Assembly (NCBI GenBank): GCA_031261325.1
Contig: JAISKH010000063.1
Coordinates: 26,818-90,817, forward strand
Source of the DNA: Oscillospiraceae bacterium
GTDB lineage: Bacteria; Bacillota; Clostridia; Oscillospirales; Oscillospiraceae
Length of the DNA stretch: 64,000 nt
Reading direction: 5' to 3'
The translations under genes and the position numbers were made by a program. The first letter of the stretch is position 1. Every line of letters begins with the position of its first letter. The notes under the pieces are model-generated. The model did not search any database. It was given only the letters and a program-made list of their open reading frames with translations, and was not told the origin of the DNA. Of this stretch, positions 1 to 9,787 are shown piece by piece.

Positions 1-369
1 AAGCTCCATGTCGATTCGCGGCTTGACGTAAAATCCCTCGGTAAACGCGCGAGAAACCATGCGGCACAGGTTGCGGTACCCCGTCTCATTTCGGCAGAGC
101 AGGACAAGGTGATACCGCTGACCGTCTCGGTCATAATCCATGTCGCGCATACCGCGAGTGGCAACATACACCTCGCAGCCGATAATGGGTTTGACACCCG
201 CCGCCTTTGCTTCCTTATAAAAATTCACGGCGCCGTACATGACGCCGTGGTCCGTTATTGCGACAGCGGTCTGCCCGAGCGCGGCGGCGCGCGCCACTAA
301 CTCCTTGACGCGGCACGCCCCGTCGAGCAGGCTGTATTCGCTATGTACGTGCAGATGCACAAACGCCAT
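1..369 (-). CDS. dnaE: DNA polymerase III alpha subunit, N-terminal part (PHP domain); runs off the window
   Basis: This is the first 123 codons of the replicative polymerase catalytic subunit, read on the minus strand from an ATG at 367-369; the rest lies outside the window. The protein opens with MAFVHLHVHSEYSLLDG, the classic metal-binding PHP signature (H5, H7, H9), followed by an ITDHG motif and a GCEVY segment typical of the DnaE1 PHP domain. A GGAG ribosome binding site lies about 7 bases upstream. The family is about 1100-1200 residues long, so roughly one tenth is visible. It could be a DnaE3-type polymerase rather than the main clostridial enzyme; the visible part cannot separate these. 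Confidence 0.93.
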   Translation of the reverse strand, partial: MAFVHLHVHSEYSLLDGACRVKELVARAAALGQTAVAITDHGVMYGAVNFYKEAKAAGVKPIIGCEVYVATRGMRDMDYDRDGQRYHLVLLCRNETGYRNLCRMVSRAFTEGFYVKPRIDMEL

Positions 370-440
370 AATATAGCTCCTTATCCCCATGTACCAACCA
401 AATTAACCGATTCGGTCGCGCTAATTCGCGACGCTTTTCT

Positions 441-689
441 CTATTTATCGCGCAGAGTCCGCTTGCCCACAAGGTGCATGACGAAATCGCAGATGATTAC
501 AGCACTGATTATGAGTTGAACCGTCGGTCCAAAGCTCGCGGACAGGTAAACTGTCAGGCAAACCAATGCAATTCCGGTGATAACGGCAGCCCAGAAGGCG
601 ACGACGTTAAGCGCTCTCGTCTTGCTGAAGGTGGACACAATAATACAGAGAGTATAAATAATAGCAATCATAAAAACCGATAATGACAT
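441..689 (-). CDS. small integral membrane protein, unknown function
   Basis: An 82-residue protein (start MSLSVFMIA) made almost entirely of three hydrophobic stretches, roughly residues 2-20, 25-47 and 50-70, ending in a basic tail (GKRTLRDK). I chose the ATG at 687-689 because an AAGGGTGA ribosome binding site sits about 8 bases upstream; a longer frame to 737 has no such site. No family is recognised. It lies between dnaE and the phosphatase-superfamily gene, all on the same strand, but each gap is 70 bases or more, so an operon is not certain. Confidence 0.6.
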   Translation of the reverse strand: MSLSVFMIAIIYTLCIIVSTFSKTRALNVVAFWAAVITGIALVCLTVYLSASFGPTVQLIISAVIICDFVMHLVGKRTLRDK

Positions 690-782
690 TTGAAATTCAC
701 CCTTTACTTTATAATTTGTTCGCGGCTCAAGCCGCATTTGTCATTGCGCAGTCAATCTAATAACCTATTCGGTCAGCGCGAT

Positions 783-1901
783 TTATCCCACCAAAATCAC
801 GGGCACCGTCATCTCCTCCGTTCGCGCGCCCGCGTGCGAAGCCGCGAACTCGCGTCCGTCGCTGCGTCTGCGGTGCTTCACCAAGACGTTGCCCGTCGCG
901 ACCGCAATGTAGTCGCCGATAAATTCCAACGCTCGCGGGTGCGGCACTCCCGCGCCGAAAAGCTCAAGCTCTAACGCTTCGCGCCTTGACAGCAGCTTGA
1001 ACGAGTCGCCGAAGCGCGCGTTCCACCGCAGCGCAAATGTGGTTAAATATTCATTTTTCACGAATAATGATACGCAGCGCTGTTCTACGCTCATCGGCGC
1101 GGCGAGGCACTCCGACACCTCGGGATAGTCCTGCAAATACTCCGTGCGCACGTCCGTCAGCCCGTGGTCGGCGGTTACAATCACGAGCGTGCCGCGCAAT
1201 TCAGCGCAAAGCCGCTCAATTTGCCGCTCATATTCGCGTATTGTCGAGCCGACAAGCTCGTGCTTGCAACCATTGTCGTGCGTCACCGTGTCCGGTTGCG
1301 GATTGTAAGCGTATATGAAATGCCTGCCCGACTCCGCGCACAGCTCCGTTACACGCGCGCAAATATCCGTCACGGTGTTTGCCGCCGGCGCGCTGAACGG
1401 CGACGCAATGCTCACCGTCACGTCGGGAGACGCGACGCGAATACGCTCGAAAATTCTGTCATACGGTATCAGGCGGCGCACGTCCGCGACGCGGGTTTGC
1501 GTCCCGCTTTCGTTACCACTGAACATGTCTACGACCTTTTCCATCTCTTTGAAGTAACACGCCCAGCCCAGCCAACCGTGCTCAATCGGCGACAGACCGC
1601 TCTCAAAGCTCGTCAGCGCGGCAACCGTCGTGCTCGGGAGCACCGCCGACACGTCCGCCGCGTTGTGCCGCGCAAAGAATCCGCTCGGCGAGTGAGTGGT
1701 CAGCAGCGCGCTGCCCATACCGTCGAGCACAATTTGCACGACATTGCGATAACCCGCCCGCAACGCGTTGTCGAGAATCGGCAGCGTCGCGTGGTGCGGC
1801 GTTGCGCCGTAATGCGCGAGCAGCGAATTGGGAATGGCGAGCGTACCTCCCGCATAGTCGGGGAAGCGCGTGCCGTGTCCGAAATAGTCCGCAAAATCCA
1901 C
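783..1901 (-). CDS. alkaline-phosphatase-superfamily hydrolase (type I phosphodiesterase / nucleotide pyrophosphatase-like)
   Basis: A 372-residue metal-dependent hydrolase of phosphate esters or diesters. The metal and nucleophile signatures of the superfamily are visible: LDGMG with D60, the nucleophile region LPSTTVAALTS (T91/T92), DTVTH with D204 and H208, TADHG with D245 and H246, and a late SHAG with H356. There is no signal peptide, so it probably acts in the cytoplasm; substrate unknown. The start is a GTG, supported by AAAGGAGG with an 8-base spacer. It lies 42 bases downstream of the thiolase gene on the same strand, so the two may be co-transcribed. Confidence 0.85.
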   Translation of the reverse strand: MDFADYFGHGTRFPDYAGGTLAIPNSLLAHYGATPHHATLPILDNALRAGYRNVVQIVLDGMGSALLTTHSPSGFFARHNAADVSAVLPSTTVAALTSFESGLSPIEHGWLGWACYFKEMEKVVDMFSGNESGTQTRVADVRRLIPYDRIFERIRVASPDVTVSIASPFSAPAANTVTDICARVTELCAESGRHFIYAYNPQPDTVTHDNGCKHELVGSTIREYERQIERLCAELRGTLVIVTADHGLTDVRTEYLQDYPEVSECLAAPMSVEQRCVSLFVKNEYLTTFALRWNARFGDSFKLLSRREALELELFGAGVPHPRALEFIGDYIAVATGNVLVKHRRRSDGREFAASHAGARTEEMTVPVILVG

Positions 1902-1943
1902 GCGTCTCCCCTCCTTTTCACTAAGTTACGCTAAAGCGGTTTG

Positions 1944-3125
1944 TTACACCTTTTCCCACACGGTTGCGACACCCATGCCGCCGCCGATGCACAGCGTGGC
2001 AAGACCTGTTTTCACGTCGTCGCGCTTTTGCATCTCGTGCAGCAGCGTCACAATTACGCGCGCGCCCGACGCGCCGACGGGGTGCCCGAGCGCGAGCGCG
2101 CCGCCGTTGACGTTGACCTTACTCATGTCGAACTCAAGGTCACGCGCAACCGCAATCGACTGCGCCGCAAAGGCTTCGTTCGCTTCAATCAGGTCGATGT
2201 CGCCGATTTTGAGGTTCGCTTTTTCAAGCGCGTTGCGCGTCGCGGGAATCGGACCCGTGCCCATAATCTTCGGGTCAACGCCACCCTGCCCCCACGAGAC
2301 GAGCTTTGCGATGGGCTTCAGGTTGTATTTCGCGACGGCTTCCTCGGACGCGAGAATGATTGCCGCCGCGCCGTCGTTGATGCCGGAGGCGTTGCCCGCC
2401 GTGACGCGCCCGCCGTCGGGCTTGAACGCGGGCTTCAACTTCGCGAGAGCTTCCGCAGATGTTGCGCGCGGAAATTCGTCCACCTTGAAGTCAACGGTTT
2501 CGCGCTTGACCTTGACCGGCACGGGGATAATCTCGTCGTCGAACCGCCCCGAAGCTTGCGCCGCAGCCGTTTTCTCCTGTGACGACAGGGCGAAAGCGTC
2601 AAGCTCTTCGCGCGTGATGCCCCATTCGTCGCAGATGTTCTCGGCGGTGATGCCCATGTGGTAGCCGTTGAACGCGTCCCACAGCCCGTCGGAAATCATG
2701 GTGTCCACAAGCTTCGCGTCGTTCATGCGCGCGCCGTAACGCGCCGTCGGAATGGCATACGGAGCCGCCGACATGTTTTCGGTGCCGCCCGCGAGGATAA
2801 TCTCCGCGTCGCCCGCCGCAATCGCGCGCGCCGCTTCAATCACGGCTTTCATTCCGCTGCCGCACACCATGCCGATTGTATACGCCGCAACCTCGTTCGG
2901 TACGCCCGCGCCGATTGCAACCTGTCGCGCGGGGTTCTGCCCCAAGCCCGCCGTCAGCACGCAGCCGAACATGACCTCGCTCAACGCTTCCGGCGCAATG
3001 CCCGCGCGCTCAATCGCGGCTTTGGCGACAATCGCCCCCAACTTTGGCGCGGGTATGTCCTTCAGCGAACCGCCGAAGCTGCCGATTGCCGTGCGGCAGC
3101 TGCTTACAACATAGATGTTCTTCAT
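1944..3125 (-). CDS. thlA: acetyl-CoA C-acetyltransferase (thiolase)
   Basis: A 393-residue biosynthetic-type thiolase that condenses two acetyl-CoA to acetoacetyl-CoA (or the reverse), the entry step of clostridial butyrate and C4 metabolism. The complete catalytic set is present: nucleophile C88 in VCGSGMKAV, the NEAFA motif near 316, H348 in GHPVGASG and C379 in CIGGGMG. Length and ends match the family. A good minus-strand promoter lies at 3169-3197. No other butyrate-pathway genes (hbd, crt, bcd) are adjacent, which is unusual but not unique. Confidence 0.96.
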   Translation of the reverse strand: MKNIYVVSSCRTAIGSFGGSLKDIPAPKLGAIVAKAAIERAGIAPEALSEVMFGCVLTAGLGQNPARQVAIGAGVPNEVAAYTIGMVCGSGMKAVIEAARAIAAGDAEIILAGGTENMSAAPYAIPTARYGARMNDAKLVDTMISDGLWDAFNGYHMGITAENICDEWGITREELDAFALSSQEKTAAAQASGRFDDEIIPVPVKVKRETVDFKVDEFPRATSAEALAKLKPAFKPDGGRVTAGNASGINDGAAAIILASEEAVAKYNLKPIAKLVSWGQGGVDPKIMGTGPIPATRNALEKANLKIGDIDLIEANEAFAAQSIAVARDLEFDMSKVNVNGGALALGHPVGASGARVIVTLLHEMQKRDDVKTGLATLCIGGGMGVATVWEKV

Positions 3126-3168
3126 TAGTATTCCTCCATTTTTCCGCCAACGCGGTATAGTTACCTAG

Positions 3169-3197
3169 ATTTTATAACACATGGGCTTCAAAGTCAA
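3169..3197 (-). promoter_or_regulatory. sigma-A promoter of the thiolase gene
   Basis: Read on the minus strand, TTGACT (3192-3197), a 17-base spacer and TAAAAT (3169-3174), about 40 bases upstream of the thiolase start. Confidence 0.75.
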
Positions 3198-3392
3198 CGG
3201 ATAATTAAACTGCGCTCGCAGTTGCGGGCACAGTTTCGGCTGTGCTATTCCACCGCGATTTTCGCGGAGCAAATTGTGGAAAACTCGCGCCCAATCTCAC
3301 CGCCGCGACGTTGGTTGGGATAGCAGAAATTACAAATTACGTCGTTCGGGGTAGAATTTTCTCGAAAATGTAATAAATACATCAAATAAAGG

Positions 3393-3421
3393 TTGACTGC
3401 AACGCTTCAATGGACTAAAAT
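3393..3421 (+). promoter_or_regulatory. sigma-A promoter of the hybrid histidine kinase
   Basis: TTGACT (3393-3398), 17-base spacer, TAAAAT (3416-3421), on the plus strand about 95 bases upstream of the probable translation start near 3517. Confidence 0.7.
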
Positions 3422-3591
3422 AACAGAGACTATACATAGTTAACTTGTCGGAATTTCTTACATATATGTTCGGCAATATTTCCCGTTATTCGTTCCCGTG
3501 AAAGAAGGCGTTAAACACGAAAAAACTGAAAGATTTTGTCTCTCTGCACATACTGTCAGGTTCGTCGCCGATTGAGACGCGCGTTTTCAAC

Positions 3592-6500
3592 ATGGCGTGC
3601 TGTCTCGGCGCGCTTGCCGCGTTCGTCGCGCTTATTGCCCGCATTATTGAGGGCGTGCCGCTCGGCTCAATGCTGATACTCGTGGCAATGCTCGTGTCCA
3701 TTATGGCGTTGTTCGCGCTGTCAATAGTGCGTCCCTCCGCCGCAAAGTCTGTGCCCACAATCATTGTCGGCTCCGTCGGCATCGTGCTGTTCCCGCTGAT
3801 ATTCTTTACAAACGGCGGCGCGGACTCCGGCATGGCGTCATATTTCTCGCTCGCCATTATCCTGTCGTTCTTGGTGCTGCACGGTAAGCGGCGTATACTT
3901 ATACTCGCGGCTACCACCGTTGTTACGGTGTTGTGCTATTACTTCACGCTTGTTGACCCGATTTTCCTGCCGTATGTTCACAAGCTTGAGCCTATGCAGA
4001 GGTTTTATGACACGCTGCAATCCATATTCGTAATCGGTTGCTTTGTCGGCGCGGTAATTCTGTTCCAGCGCAACGTTTACAATAACGCGAGAACGCAGGC
4101 GGAGGAACTTGGCGCGGGCTTTAAGCGCAATGACGAGCTTCTGCGCTTCGTCAATGACGCGGCGACGATACTGCTGACCACGGAGTCGGAGCAGTTTGAG
4201 ACTGCGCTAAGTGTGAGCATGGAGAAGATGGCGCATTGCCTTGACATGGACCGCGTGTACATTTGGCGTTCCTCTGTGCGGGACGGTCAGCCGTGCTACG
4301 AACAGCTCTACGGTTGGCGTTCGGGCGATGAAATTACGGCGGTTACGCTCATTGCGAAAACGGGGCGCAACTATATTGAACGTATTCCCGAATGGGACGA
4401 GAGGTTCGCGCGGCGCGAATATGTCGCGGGTCCGCTGACGTGGTTCTCCCCCATGGTTGTGGAAATGCTCTCCCAATTCAACATAAGGTCGGTCATGGCG
4501 TTTCCCGTGTATTTACAGGACGCGTTCTGGGGCTTCGTAACGTTTGACAACTGCCATAGTGAGCGCGTCTGCAACGAGCTTGAGGCGAATATCCTGCAAT
4601 CGGGCAGTCTGCTGCTCGCAAACGCCGTGGAGCGCGACGCGAGCACACGTATGCTGCGCGACAGGCTTGAGCAGCAGCAGCTGATGTCTGCCATATCGAA
4701 GAGCTTTATTTCCAAGGATTCGATGTCGGTTCTGATTGAAAACGCGCTGAAGCGCGTCGGTGAGTTCCTCGGCGTGACGCGCGTGCTTGTCGCGTTCGCG
4801 GAGAAGGATTCAGAGGACAGTCACCCCGCTTACTTCTGGTTCTGTGACGAGAAGTGGATTCCCGACCCGACGCAGGACGGGTTTAACGACATAATCAACT
4901 CAACTTTCTCGCGTGAGGTGCCCGACGACGTTGATATTCCGAGCGTCTACTGCGAGAACACCGCGACATACGGCAACGGCGAGTACAAGGTTTTTGAAAA
5001 GGTCGGTCTTAAGTCGTTCATTTGGGCGCCGCTGTATGTTGAGAACGAGTACTGGGGAATGCTCAGTATTGAGGAATGCCGCGACTACCGCGTGTGGACG
5101 GAGAGCGACACGCAGCTTGTCAGCACGGTTTCCAGCGCGATTTCCAACGCCATAGCCCGCGACCTGATGGACAAGGAGCGCGCCGCCGCGCTTTCGGGCG
5201 CGATTCAGGCTTCGCGCGCAAAGGGTGACTTCCTGTCAAACATGTCGCACGAGATGCGCACGCCGATGAACGCGATAATCGGCATGACCGCAATCGGCAA
5301 AAGCTCGACTACTCTGGATAAAAAGGACTACGCGTTCCTGAAAATCGGCGACGCTTCCAAGCATTTGCTCGGCGTTATCAACGACATTCTCGATATGTCG
5401 AAGATTGAGGCGAACAAGCTGGAGCTTTCGCCCGTCACTTTCGATTTTGAGAAGATGCTGCAAAAGGTCGTTAACGTAATCAACTTCCGCGTTGACGAGC
5501 GGCGGCAGTCGTTTTACGTGACGGTGGACCGCAACATACCGAAAATGCTGCTTGGCGACGACCAGCGGCTGTCGCAGGTCATAACGAACCTGCTGTCCAA
5601 CGCCGTCAAGTTCACGCCCGAGGAGGGCACGATTCGCCTTGACACGCACCTTATCAGCGAGGAAAACGGCGTTTGCACCCTGCAAATTGAGGTTACGGAC
5701 ACGGGCATCGGCATCACGAACGAGCAAAAGACGCGCCTGTTCCACTCGTTTGAGCAAGCCGAGAGCGGCACCTCACGCAAGTTCGGCGGAACGGGGTTGG
5801 GGCTTGCAATCTCAAAGCGCATCGTCGAAATGATGGACGGCGTGATTTGGGCGGACTCAATACCGAACGAGGGTTCGACGTTTGCGTTTACTGTTAAGGT
5901 TCAGCGCGCGGCGGCGAAGGACTTCCGCTCCCTGCTGTCGCCCGGCGTGAACTGGGGCAATATCCGCATATTCGCCGTTGACGACGAGCCGGAGGTGCGG
6001 GAGTTTTTCAACGAAATCGCCCTGCGGTTCGGTATCCAATGCGACGTTGCAGAGAGCGGCGAGGAAGCGCGGCGTATGCTTGAGGTTAACGACAACTACG
6101 ATATTTACTTCTTAGACTGGCGGTTGCCCGGTATTAGCGGCATTGAGCTTGCGCGGCAGATTCGCGAGAAGAGCCACCGCCGCTCGATAGTCACGATGTT
6201 CTCCTCTGTCGATTGGAGCATAATCGAGGACGAGGCAAAGTCCGCGGGCGTTGACAAATTCCTGCCGAAGCCGCTGTTCCCGTCCGCAATCGCCGACCTG
6301 ATAAGCGACTGTCTCGGCTCCGACGCAACGATTAAGCAGGAGGACGACCCCGAAAAGCTGGACGACTTCTCGCGGTTTACGGTGCTGCTCGCGGAGGACG
6401 TTGAGATTAACCGCGAAATCGTTTTGACGCTTCTTGAGCCGACACACGTTACCGTGGACTGCGCCGAAAACGGTGAGGTCGCGCTGCGCCTGTTCGCGGA

Positions 6501-6747
6501 GAATCCCGACCGCTACAGTATGATTTTCATGGACGTGCAGATGCCCGAAATGGACGGCTACGAAGCGACGCGCCGTATTCGGCAGCTTGATTTACCGCGC
6601 GCGCGTAAAATCCCGATTGTCGCGATGACCGCGAACGTGTTCCGTGAGGATATTGACCGCTGTCTCGCCGCGGGAATGGACGCGCACGTCGGCAAGCCGC
6701 TCGACTTCGAGGAAGTGCTTGAGCGTATGCGGAAGTATTTGAAATAG
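3592..6747 (+). CDS. membrane-bound hybrid histidine kinase with two GAF and two receiver domains
   Basis: A 1051-residue sensor kinase from the first in-frame ATG. Order: four or five membrane segments (about 1-165), two GAF-like sensory domains (about 195-340 and 370-525), HisKA with phospho-acceptor H553 in [10 protein letters not shown], HATPase_c with an N box near 661 and GTGLGL, then two receiver domains with acceptor aspartates D842 (FLDWRLPG) and D981 ([10 protein letters not shown]). The second receiver has the cleaner phosphorelay signature. No output domain is fused, so signalling continues to another protein. The frame is open upstream to 3502 and the missing N-terminus appears to be [14 protein letters not shown]; the natural start is probably an ACG at 3517 behind AGAAGG (see findings). 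The kinase core closely resembles that of the kinase at 21600-23792. Confidence 0.9.
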   Translation: MACCLGALAAFVALIARIIEGVPLGSMLILVAMLVSIMALFALSIVRPSAAKSVPTIIVGSVGIVLFPLIFFTNGGADSGMASYFSLAIILSFLVLHGKRRILILAATTVVTVLCYYFTLVDPIFLPYVHKLEPMQRFYDTLQSIFVIGCFVGAVILFQRNVYNNARTQAEELGAGFKRNDELLRFVNDAATILLTTESEQFETALSVSMEKMAHCLDMDRVYIWRSSVRDGQPCYEQLYGWRSGDEITAVTLIAKTGRNYIERIPEWDERFARREYVAGPLTWFSPMVVEMLSQFNIRSVMAFPVYLQDAFWGFVTFDNCHSERVCNELEANILQSGSLLLANAVERDASTRMLRDRLEQQQLMSAISKSFISKDSMSVLIENALKRVGEFLGVTRVLVAFAEKDSEDSHPAYFWFCDEKWIPDPTQDGFNDIINSTFSREVPDDVDIPSVYCENTATYGNGEYKVFEKVGLKSFIWAPLYVENEYWGMLSIEECRDYRVWTESDTQLVSTVSSAISNAIARDLMDKERAAALSGAIQASRAKGDFLSNMSHEMRTPMNAIIGMTAIGKSSTTLDKKDYAFLKIGDASKHLLGVINDILDMSKIEANKLELSPVTFDFEKMLQKVVNVINFRVDERRQSFYVTVDRNIPKMLLGDDQRLSQVITNLLSNAVKFTPEEGTIRLDTHLISEENGVCTLQIEVTDTGIGITNEQKTRLFHSFEQAESGTSRKFGGTGLGLAISKRIVEMMDGVIWADSIPNEGSTFAFTVKVQRAAAKDFRSLLSPGVNWGNIRIFAVDDEPEVREFFNEIALRFGIQCDVAESGEEARRMLEVNDNYDIYFLDWRLPGISGIELARQIREKSHRRSIVTMFSSVDWSIIEDEAKSAGVDKFLPKPLFPSAIADLISDCLGSDATIKQEDDPEKLDDFSRFTVLLAEDVEINREIVLTLLEPTHVTVDCAENGEVALRLFAENPDRYSMIFMDVQMPEMDGYEATRRIRQLDLPRARKIPIVAMTANVFREDIDRCLAAGMDAHVGKPLDFEEVLERMRKYLK

Positions 6748-6750
6748 GTT

Positions 6751-6790
6751 AAGCGCGGGCGAAAATATTGCCCGCGCTTGTTTGTTTGTT
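6751..6790 (+). terminator. intrinsic terminator after the hybrid kinase
   Basis: Inverted repeat with arms AAGCGCGGGC (6751-6760) and its complement (6770-6779), followed by a T-rich tail. Confidence 0.85.
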
Positions 6791-6811
6791 CGATAAAATT
6801 TCCTAGTTGAC

Positions 6812-6865
6812 AAGGCGTGTCTAAAGTTGGAGACTGTAGTTAGTCTACAACTTTAGACACGTCTT
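6812..6865 (+). promoter_or_regulatory. long inverted repeat upstream of blaI-like gene: probable BlaI operator or attenuator
   Basis: Arms 6812-6829 and 6848-6865 match at 17 of 18 positions (core GTGTCTAAAGTTG). The loop holds a second small repeat, AGACT-N6-AGTCT, and overlapping TGTAG-N5-CTACA. A TTGACA at 6807-6812 touches the left arm, and a T-rich stretch follows the right arm. BlaI/MecI-family repressors bind TACA/TGTA palindromes in their own promoters, which fits the position, but the structure would also work as an RNA hairpin. Confidence 0.6.
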
Positions 6866-6888
6866 TTATTTTTTGGGAGGTACATAAT

Positions 6889-7257
6889 ATGGACGCAATA
6901 AAACTGCCTGACGCGGAGCTGCGCCTGATGAATATCATCTGGGAGCGCGAACCCGTCAGCTCGACGGAGCTTGTGCGGCTCGCCGCCGACGCGCTCGGTT
7001 GGAAGCGCACGACGACTTACACGATTCTCAAGCGACTGTCACAGCGCGGCGCGGCGCAAAACGACAGCTCGACGGTTACGGCGCTCGTGCCTAAATCGTC
7101 GGTGCAGCAGAGCGAGAGCCGCGAGCTGCTGGAAAAGATGTACGGCGGCTCGCTGAAGATGTTCCTCGTCAGCTTTTTGGACGGCGGCAAGCTGTCCGAA
7201 GCGGAAGCCGACGAGCTGAAGCGCATCATCGACGAAAAGACGGGCGGTGTCAAATGA
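6889..7257 (+). CDS. blaI: BlaI/MecI/CopY-family transcriptional repressor
   Basis: A 122-residue winged-helix repressor. The N-terminus (LPDAELRLMNIIWEREPVSS) and the recognition helix region (WKRTTTYTILKRL) are diagnostic for the Penicillinase_R family; the C-terminal half is the dimer arm with the site normally cleaved on induction. A GGGAGG ribosome binding site lies 8 bases upstream. The stop overlaps the start of the M56 sensor by 4 bases (ATGA), the usual BlaI-BlaR pairing. No beta-lactamase is next to it, so the regulated target is unknown; the large inverted repeat just upstream suggests autoregulation. Confidence 0.93.
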   Translation: MDAIKLPDAELRLMNIIWEREPVSSTELVRLAADALGWKRTTTYTILKRLSQRGAAQNDSSTVTALVPKSSVQQSESRELLEKMYGGSLKMFLVSFLDGGKLSEAEADELKRIIDEKTGGVK

Positions 7258-9734
7258 GCGCGGCATTTGCGGCGATTTTCAACATGAGCGTAACCGCGTC
7301 CGTAATCGCGGCGGCGGTGTTCCTCGTGCGGTTGCCGTTGCGGCGGCGAATGCCAAAGCTGTTTTCTTACGCGCTGTGGCTGCTCGTGTTCATTCGGCTC
7401 GTCCTGCCGGTTACAATTCCCTCGCCGTTTTCGCTGTTCAACGCGGTGGAAGCTCCGCCTACCCCGTCTCGGCTTGTCGGCGAAAACGTATCGTTCGGCT
7501 CCGCCATCGGCGCGGCGTTCAATACAATCGGCGACGCGCTTGACGGCGGCATCGGCACCGTTACCGTGTACCTCGACCCCGCGCCCGATACTCCCGCGGG
7601 GTATACGCCGACGACGGAAGCTTACCACTCGGAGGCGTGGCTGCTGCTGCTCGGTCACATCTGGGTGTGGGGCGTGTCCGCGCTCGTGCTGTATGTGCTT
7701 GTTTCCTATGCCCTCGTCGCGCTGAAGCTACGCACGGCGGTGTTGTACAGGGGCTATGGCGAGAATGTCTACACGTCCGACGGCGTACAAAGCCCAATCG
7801 TGTTCGGGCTGTTCAAGCCGAGAATTTACCTGCCGAGCGACATTGACGCCGTGTGCACGGAGCGCGAAATCGCGCACATCGTCTCGCATGAGCGCGTGCA
7901 TATACGGCGGTTCGACCACGTTACAAAGCTGCTGTCAATGCTCGTTCTCGCGGTGCATTGGTTCAACCCCGTTATTTGGGCGGCGTTCCTGCTGTCGAAC
8001 CGCGACCGCGAAATCGCTTGCGACGAGCGCGTTATGCAGCTCGCGGGGGGCGACATTCGCGCCGAATACGCGCGTTCGCTCGTCAGTATCGGCACTTATA
8101 AGGGCAACGCCTTTGGCGCGCTCGCGTTCGGTGAGAGCGGCATTAAGACGCGCGTCAAGTCTATTGTGAGCTTCAAAAAGCGCGCGTTGTGGTTGAGCGT
8201 TATCGCCGTTGTGCTCCTTGCGGTCGTCGGCGTGGTGTGCCTTACGGGCGCGAACAGTCGCGGGGTTCCCGTCGGCGACTATATCTTGTCGGACGCGGAA
8301 TATTCGCCGTATATAACCGTGCTTGGCGACGCGGAGTTGCGGCTGAACAACTTCGACATGGCGCGGCTGCTTGAGCTTTACGTCATTGAGAGCACCGACG
8401 AGACGGGCGCGGACCTCCGCGCCGCGCTGCAAAGCGTCCTGCCGTACAGCGCGCAAAAGGACAAGGACGGTCAGACATGGCTGTACGCACAGGTCACGCC
8501 CCTGTCGGGATTGCGTATTCGGTACAGCAAAAATCAGCTTGAGCTGTTCGGCGAAACGTACACGCTCGGCGGCGAAACTCCCGCGCGGTTGCCGCTCGCC
8601 GCGCCGCGTGTCGCGCTCTATAACGTCGAGCAGACCGCGCCGCTCAATCAGGTTGACGGTTGGTATCAGCTCGAACCCGTAACCGCGATAACGGTTGCGG
8701 TTCCTGACGGCACAAACGTTCTGGACATCTACTGCGCCGAGGCGGGTACGGAAGCCGAGCCTATACTGCTGTGCTACACGCAGGGAGTTTTGGCGAGTTC
8801 GTTTACTTACGCGTGGAGCGTCAGCGACTACTTCCCGAACGGTTTTCTCGGTCATATCTGGGCGGTTGAGACGGATTTGGACGGCACGGAGTTCATCGGC
8901 GAACCCGTCAACGCGTCGTACACGCCTTATGACAACACGTTCGCGGACAAGAACGGCTTGTTCTATGTCACGCTGCCTGAATCGTGGCGCGGCAAGTTCC
9001 GCGTTGAAGAAACTGACACGTCGGTGCGCTTCATCAATCTCGCGAACGAGAACGCGGGTTACGGCGGCGTGCTGTGTTACATTCAGATACTCGACGTCGC
9101 CGAATGGAACGCCATGACGGAGGGCGACCGCACTTGGGCGCCGTACACGGAGCTTGGGAGCGCGGGCGGCAAGACCTTTATTCTGCGTCCCGCGACTGAT
9201 ATTGAGTTCAAGTGGGACGACGACGCGCTTGCCGCCGAGTATAACGAGATGGCTGACGCGCGAATTGTCGAGGGTGGGTTCCGTCTGCTCGTGAGCGACG
9301 CGGCGCAGGCACCGAACTACAATCTGCCGAACCACATTCAAAGGTACTACTTGAGCGACGTTGAGTTTTTCCCGTCCGAAACCTTTGCGTATTACGGGTA
9401 TGACGAGCTTGCCGACAATACGCACATGTACTTCGCGGTGGACGAGCTGCTCGCCGCGCTGCGCGACGCGGATTACGCGGAGCTTGCGGACAGGATTGCG
9501 AGCATGAAGGTTCCTTTCGGGTTCTACGCGACGATTGACGGCAAGAACTATATATCCGACGATAAGTTTGCGCTGTCCTTCCCGCAGGAGGAGGACGGCG
9601 GCGAGAGCGCGATTTCGGTCAAAATCGGCTGGGAATACAGCTCGCACACGCCCGTGTGGTTTACCGTCAGTACGCATATACTGCCCGGCTTCGTTATTGA
9701 CGACACGGAGCCGATTGACGACGGCGCAACATAA
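7254..9734 (+). CDS. M56-family membrane metallopeptidase, BlaR1-like sensor
   Basis: An 826-residue partner of the BlaI repressor. The N-terminal part has membrane helices (about 1-30, 33-50, 125-150, 300-325) around a zinc protease site HERVH (H212, H216) with a downstream EIACDE motif. BlaR1 proteins of this type sense a signal outside and cleave the repressor. The long C-terminal part (about 330-826) is extracellular. It does not show the penicillin-binding transpeptidase motifs of true BlaR1 and I do not recognise it, so the signal is probably not a beta-lactam. Translationally coupled to blaI. Confidence 0.88.
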   Translation: MSAAFAAIFNMSVTASVIAAAVFLVRLPLRRRMPKLFSYALWLLVFIRLVLPVTIPSPFSLFNAVEAPPTPSRLVGENVSFGSAIGAAFNTIGDALDGGIGTVTVYLDPAPDTPAGYTPTTEAYHSEAWLLLLGHIWVWGVSALVLYVLVSYALVALKLRTAVLYRGYGENVYTSDGVQSPIVFGLFKPRIYLPSDIDAVCTEREIAHIVSHERVHIRRFDHVTKLLSMLVLAVHWFNPVIWAAFLLSNRDREIACDERVMQLAGGDIRAEYARSLVSIGTYKGNAFGALAFGESGIKTRVKSIVSFKKRALWLSVIAVVLLAVVGVVCLTGANSRGVPVGDYILSDAEYSPYITVLGDAELRLNNFDMARLLELYVIESTDETGADLRAALQSVLPYSAQKDKDGQTWLYAQVTPLSGLRIRYSKNQLELFGETYTLGGETPARLPLAAPRVALYNVEQTAPLNQVDGWYQLEPVTAITVAVPDGTNVLDIYCAEAGTEAEPILLCYTQGVLASSFTYAWSVSDYFPNGFLGHIWAVETDLDGTEFIGEPVNASYTPYDNTFADKNGLFYVTLPESWRGKFRVEETDTSVRFINLANENAGYGGVLCYIQILDVAEWNAMTEGDRTWAPYTELGSAGGKTFILRPATDIEFKWDDDALAAEYNEMADARIVEGGFRLLVSDAAQAPNYNLPNHIQRYYLSDVEFFPSETFAYYGYDELADNTHMYFAVDELLAALRDADYAELADRIASMKVPFGFYATIDGKNYISDDKFALSFPQEEDGGESAISVKIGWEYSSHTPVWFTVSTHILPGFVIDDTEPIDDGAT

Positions 9735-9741
9735 ACGCAAA

Positions 9742-9768
9742 GGCGCGGAGGATATTTCCTCCGCGTCT
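9742..9768. terminator. bidirectional terminator between M56 gene and surface locus 1
   Basis: Inverted repeat with a 9-bp perfect core (CGCGGAGGA) and a short loop, followed by TTTAAT on the plus side, placed between two convergent genes. Confidence 0.75.
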
Positions 9769-9787
9769 TTAATATGTATTGCTCAGA

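Larger units (their letters stand above)
3126..3591. other. intergenic region between divergent genes, with three tandem small hairpins
   Basis: This 466-base gap separates the thiolase (minus) from the hybrid kinase (plus). It holds a promoter for each gene. Between the promoters lie three consecutive inverted repeats: 3208-3223 (arms AACTGCG), 3228-3245 (arms GCACAG) and 3253-3267 (arms CCGCGA). I find no convincing ORF or known RNA in it. Confidence 0.6.

Noticed and set aside
7935..9740. 601-codon open frame on the minus strand across the M56 gene
   Set aside because: It is a GC-skew shadow of the plus-strand M56 gene: arginine- and valine-rich, no ribosome binding site, no family resemblance.
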